From Nymphalis io (taxonomy: Eukaryota; Arthropoda; Insecta; Lepidoptera; Nymphalidae), in contig NC_065901.1 of assembly GCF_905147045.1 (NCBI RefSeq), positions 8,060,001 to 8,124,000 of the forward strand: a stretch of DNA of 64,000 nt, read 5' to 3'. Made by a program: the position numbers and the translations under genes. Positions 60,419 through 64,000 of the stretch are shown here, piece after piece. The notes under the pieces are model-generated. The model saw only the letters and a list, made by a program, of their open reading frames with translations, was not told the origin of the DNA and did no database searches. How positions within the stretch are numbered: position 1 is the first letter of the stretch; every line of letters starts with the position of its first letter.

Positions 60419-63232
60419 TCAACTAAAGACTGCATTTCTAATGTGAAAATTGACAATATATTCCGAATTGGTTCTCTGAACGCTTATGGCGAATGGGTCG
60501 GTGGGGTGAAAAGTAAACGCCACAAGCCGCCGCGCACTCGCCGGTACAGACTGACCCAAAACTCCGGCGTAAATCTTAAACTTCAAAAGTCCTGAATCCC
60601 GAGCATAAAAACTGAAAACAAACCCACATTGAGAAACAAATAGTTTCCTTACGTAATATAATCTAATGACAATAATGAATAGTACAACACATACCGTATC
60701 GGATACTCTCCATAAGCCTTCGGTCTCTCCATAACTGATACCCATTTGTCGTCGTAACTAAAAAGACCCAGGTCTAAATATGGTGATCCACTATAAGACT
60801 GAGCACTAATAGGCAATTGTGCCAATATTCTTTTAGTCGCTTCAGTGCGCCCGCCGTAGATAGCCCGCACTATTGTCTGTTTAAATCTTTGTTGAGTCAA
60901 CCGAGCATATAAGTTATTGGAGGGAGAACAAGTGAACTGCGAGTCTGCACATAGTCTGGCATTTCTAAAGCAGTCGCAATAATTTTCGAACAATTGCAGC
61001 AATCCCTCTGAAGTATTTTCATACACCTCTAAAATTTTACTTTCACTTATATTATATATAACGAAGAAGGATGATTGACTATTTGGTTCTGCAACCCTCA
61101 ATGTCACCACTTCCTCACTTGCATATTTAATAAAAAGGTGATCTTCATCTAATAGTTGCATTTTCCACATTCTTAAACTTTTAAACATGTCAAAATATTT
61201 ATAAAACTTTCTTAATTCCAAAGGATCGTTTGTTTCATCACTTATAGACTTTGCCCTTTTAAAAAGAAATACAAGAAGTCTATGCTTCAAACTATTTATG
61301 GTTTCCTCATAAAATGGCCTTTCATTAGTCATTGGTGCAAATACTGAACTAACAGTATATGGATCATCGTCGTAGCAAAAACGTCCAATTTTTCTGATTT
61401 CAACAAGCATTCCATCGACTATGTGGAATAAATGTATTGTTTGGTGTTGAACAGATAACACGGCTAAAACTTCTTTGTATAAATAGATGCCTTGATTATG
61501 TGAAAGGTAGATTTTGTCAGTTCTAAAATGTTTCGTATCGCACAATTTGCCATGATGTAAGTCGACTAAGTGAAGTGAATAATCTTCAAGTGCAGATCTA
61601 TAAAGTGACGAAAATTAAATTAAAAAAAAATATATTAGCAATATAAAATAACTTCAAAATGGTTTATTAATAAACAAAAATTAATCATTTTAAATCATTA
61701 TATACCTGATAGTAGGAGTAACCGCTTCATTATTGCTATGTATATTATAAAAGTGTGGCCTTAGATCATCGGGAATATGTGCTGCGGAACCAACAATGAC
61801 ATATCTACCGTCTTCAGTAAATAGACTACATTCCCTGTTTAGTTGTTGTTCCATAAATGGAACTTGACCAGAATTGCGTTCTGCTCTAGAAACTAATCTT
61901 TGCTGGCAAACATTAACTGTAAATTTTGGCTGAAAGAGAATAATTTATGAGATCATCATTTCAACTCTTCACATGTATATTCATCTAATCAGTGCAATAC
62001 ATTATAGGTGCCAAATTTATAATATTACTTTAGTTAAACTATCTAGAATTATTTGAGTAACATAATAGTGGTTAGACAGTCAAAAGAAAACATCCAGTTT
62101 TTAATCTATAATAACCGGGAAGAGTGACCTCTTCCTGGTCAGTGTTCTTGATTGACTGATTGAGAACAATATGTTGTCACTACCTTGGGCGAGACCAGTA
62201 CCAATCTAATATAACTAACAAACTTTGCTTTCTTATTGGACTTTTGGATCATATGTTTATTCATTAAAAGTTGTCAACTTTTTGTTTATTTATCAAAATA
62301 CAATATTTAATTGCCCCCATAAATTAAGCATGTGCCTACAACAACTGTACAAAGATGCAGCAAGTTAGGAACAACTAGCATTATTTACTACATAATGTAA
62401 AGTATTGTTATAAGAATATATAATTACATGTTAATATATTAGCTAACATATTTGTACCCAAGTTTACCTTAAAAAATCTATAGAATATATGAGTTCTTAT
62501 TCTATGATGAGCATCTGCATCAGCATTTAACAAATCTGATGGGTATCCTGCCACAAGGTCTCCAGCGGCTGATGCTCCCCTGTATTCATAAATCTATAAT
62601 GGAAGGTTGGAATGACATTTATCATTTACACATGGTTATAATTATCTCAGTAATAATCATGTTTAAACTAAATATGACTGGTCATTGACATTCATCATTC
62701 TCTTGCATTATTCAACAGTGTGTTTAAAGCAAGATATTGGATTTGGATTTCAGATTATCATTCTTCAGCCACATAATTACATAAAATAAAATTAGTGAAG
62801 TGGCTTTGTAGATATTTGATTAAATTTAACTGTTTGTGAGAACCATGTAAGTGATGAGTCTATTTTCTTTTTTTAAAATAAAATTTTTACAAAAATATGT
62901 TACATGTTTACCTCTAATGATGTCTGATCAGCAGAAAATGCTATGAAATGTTTTCCGTCTGGACTAAACTTTCTCAAAAAACATGGTGGTTTTTCTACGT
63001 TGACTATAGTCAAATTAGGAAAGACATTTTGATAAAATTCTCGAACTACATGAAAATGAGATCCAGGTTTGCGAGATCCATAAATTTCTCGATCCATGAG
63101 TCTCATAACAATATTTTGCGGTTTAATTTTTCTGGGCACGATCTTTTCAGTACAAAAAAAACCTTCATCGTCAAGGGTGCCAGGGGGTATATCTTCATAA
63201 TAAACATTTTCAACGTTACTGCTTGTGTTCAT
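60419..63232 (-). CDS. DET1: DET1 homolog, substrate adaptor of a CUL4-DDB1 ubiquitin ligase
   Basis: Five coding exons on the minus strand, 62912-63232, 62468-62593, 61706-61929, 60695-61597 and 60419-60611, phases consistent, 588 residues (vertebrate DET1 about 550). DET1 binds DDB1 with DDA1 and, with COP1, targets transcription factors such as Jun and ETS proteins for degradation. The conserved blocks are seen throughout: PGSHFHVVREFYQNVFPNLT near residue 60, FLRKFSPDGKHFIAFSADQTSLE, IYEYRGASAAGDLV, ECSLFTEDGRYVIVGSA, LEDYSLHLVDLHHGKLCD, and the C-terminal LVAFTFHPTDPFAISVQRTN and VNFHIRN. The two short exons hold the first beta-propeller strands. The start ATG lies in a short N-terminal extension (MNTSSNVENVYYEDIPPG) before the conserved part. 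Confidence 0.93.
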
Positions 63233-63510
63233 TTTTTAAATATTTTATACTTTTACTTTTAAAAACATCCTTATTCAAATTTATAACAAACCACAACAAC
63301 GTATAAGTAGTTAATAAGGAATTTATTTTGTTAAGTACATTTTTACATTTTATTAAATGATGTCAACAAAATCTCCATTATGTGTATCATAGGTACTCTC
63401 TTCGATAATAATATATTGACTTTGACAATTTGAATTTTGACAATTGTAATAAAATACTGTGCAACAAATAAACGATTATATTTCACGAGATAAAACGATA
63501 AACATCATGT

Positions 63511-63733
63511 CAGACTTGGGCAAAATGTAATCAGATTAATGATTACGATTAATACGTGTAATCATCAATTACGGATTAACTTTGATTCTGAAGAAGCCGC
63601 GTGCGAAAGCTCTGGGCACTTGATTTATTCACTCTCTTTACTTTTTTTATGACTTTCGTATTATTCATATAGTCGTATCGTTGAAATCGTAATCATTAAT
63701 TTTATTAATTTAATAACATTTTGCCCAAGTCTG
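63511..63733. mobile_element. MITE with terminal inverted repeats CAGACTTGGGCAAAATGT
   Basis: The left end CAGACTTGGGCAAAATGT at 63511-63528 is repeated exactly as its inverse at 63716-63733, and a subterminal AATGATTACGATT is inverted as AATCGTAATCATT. The interior of the 223-base element is AT-rich with no open frame. A diverged copy is at 28509-28720. It lies 280 bases upstream of the DET1 start. Confidence 0.85.
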
Positions 63734-64000
63734 TTTCTACTTTATGTTTATCGAAAATTGAAAATGCTATTTTATAGTAATATTTTATAGAAACGTGATC
63801 TTGTGTCATTGCTTCCAGTGATTAAGGTATATATATATATTTATTAGCGATTCAAAAGGGAAATCCTGCAACTTTCCTTGCCACCATTCCAGACGGTAAT
63901 TACTCATGCAGTGGTTTTTTTAATTTTGATTTGTGTATACTCATTTATGTCCTCTGTCTCAATGTAATAAACATACGCACCTTAATAATGTTTTATCGAA
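63734..64000. other. right-edge intergenic sequence
   Basis: AT-rich with a short (TA)n at about 63827-63841. Nothing else is supported. Confidence 0.5.

Noticed and set aside
1..64000. CRISPR arrays, operons, bacterial-type signals and viral genes
   Set aside because: Nothing of the kind was seen; the gene structure is entirely that of an intron-rich animal genome.

Overview
The window is AT-rich animal nuclear DNA with short exons, GT-AG introns, GC-rich coding exons inside AT-rich introns, and many copies of short retroposons. One SINE family strongly resembles the Metulj-type elements of butterflies, and the other SINE, LINE and MITE remnants are also of insect style. I read it as a lepidopteran chromosome segment, probably a butterfly. 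Species is not determinable from sequence alone.

Layout, left to right. At the left edge is a possible first exon of a minus-strand gene (about 517-585). A two-exon gene for a 93-residue secreted peptide precursor lies at 2185-2713 (+). The single-exon TIM22-complex subunit gene TIMM29 is at 3917-4483 (+). A 14-exon minus-strand gene (6314-12183) encodes an unusual 723-residue protein with an N-terminal RRM, an F-box, leucine-rich repeats and an acidic tail. It is head to head with the 2OG-Fe(II) oxygenase gene OGFOD3 (13265-14497, +). A long CCPG1/PBXIP1-like membrane protein with an LC3-interacting motif follows (15641-19047, +), convergent with UBL7 (19701-23847, -), then the cytochrome oxidase assembly gene COX16 (24816-26406, -).

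From about 26.4 to 42.4 kb there is a gene-poor stretch rich in LINE, SINE and MITE debris. The long Csk tyrosine kinase gene (exons from 42465 to 53777, +) has several candidate N-terminal exons spread over 6 kb and no visible SH3 domain. It is followed by a long 3' untranslated region, an unrecognised Cys-pair and basic protein (56436-59610, -), and the DET1 ubiquitin-ligase gene (60419-63232, -).

The genes do not form one pathway. Two mitochondrial inner-membrane biogenesis factors (TIMM29, COX16) and several ubiquitin or proteostasis genes (RRM-F-box-LRR protein, CCPG1-like, UBL7, DET1) happen to lie close together. All multi-exon models below were built by hand: each junction was checked for GT/AG and for reading phase, but none was tested against transcripts.
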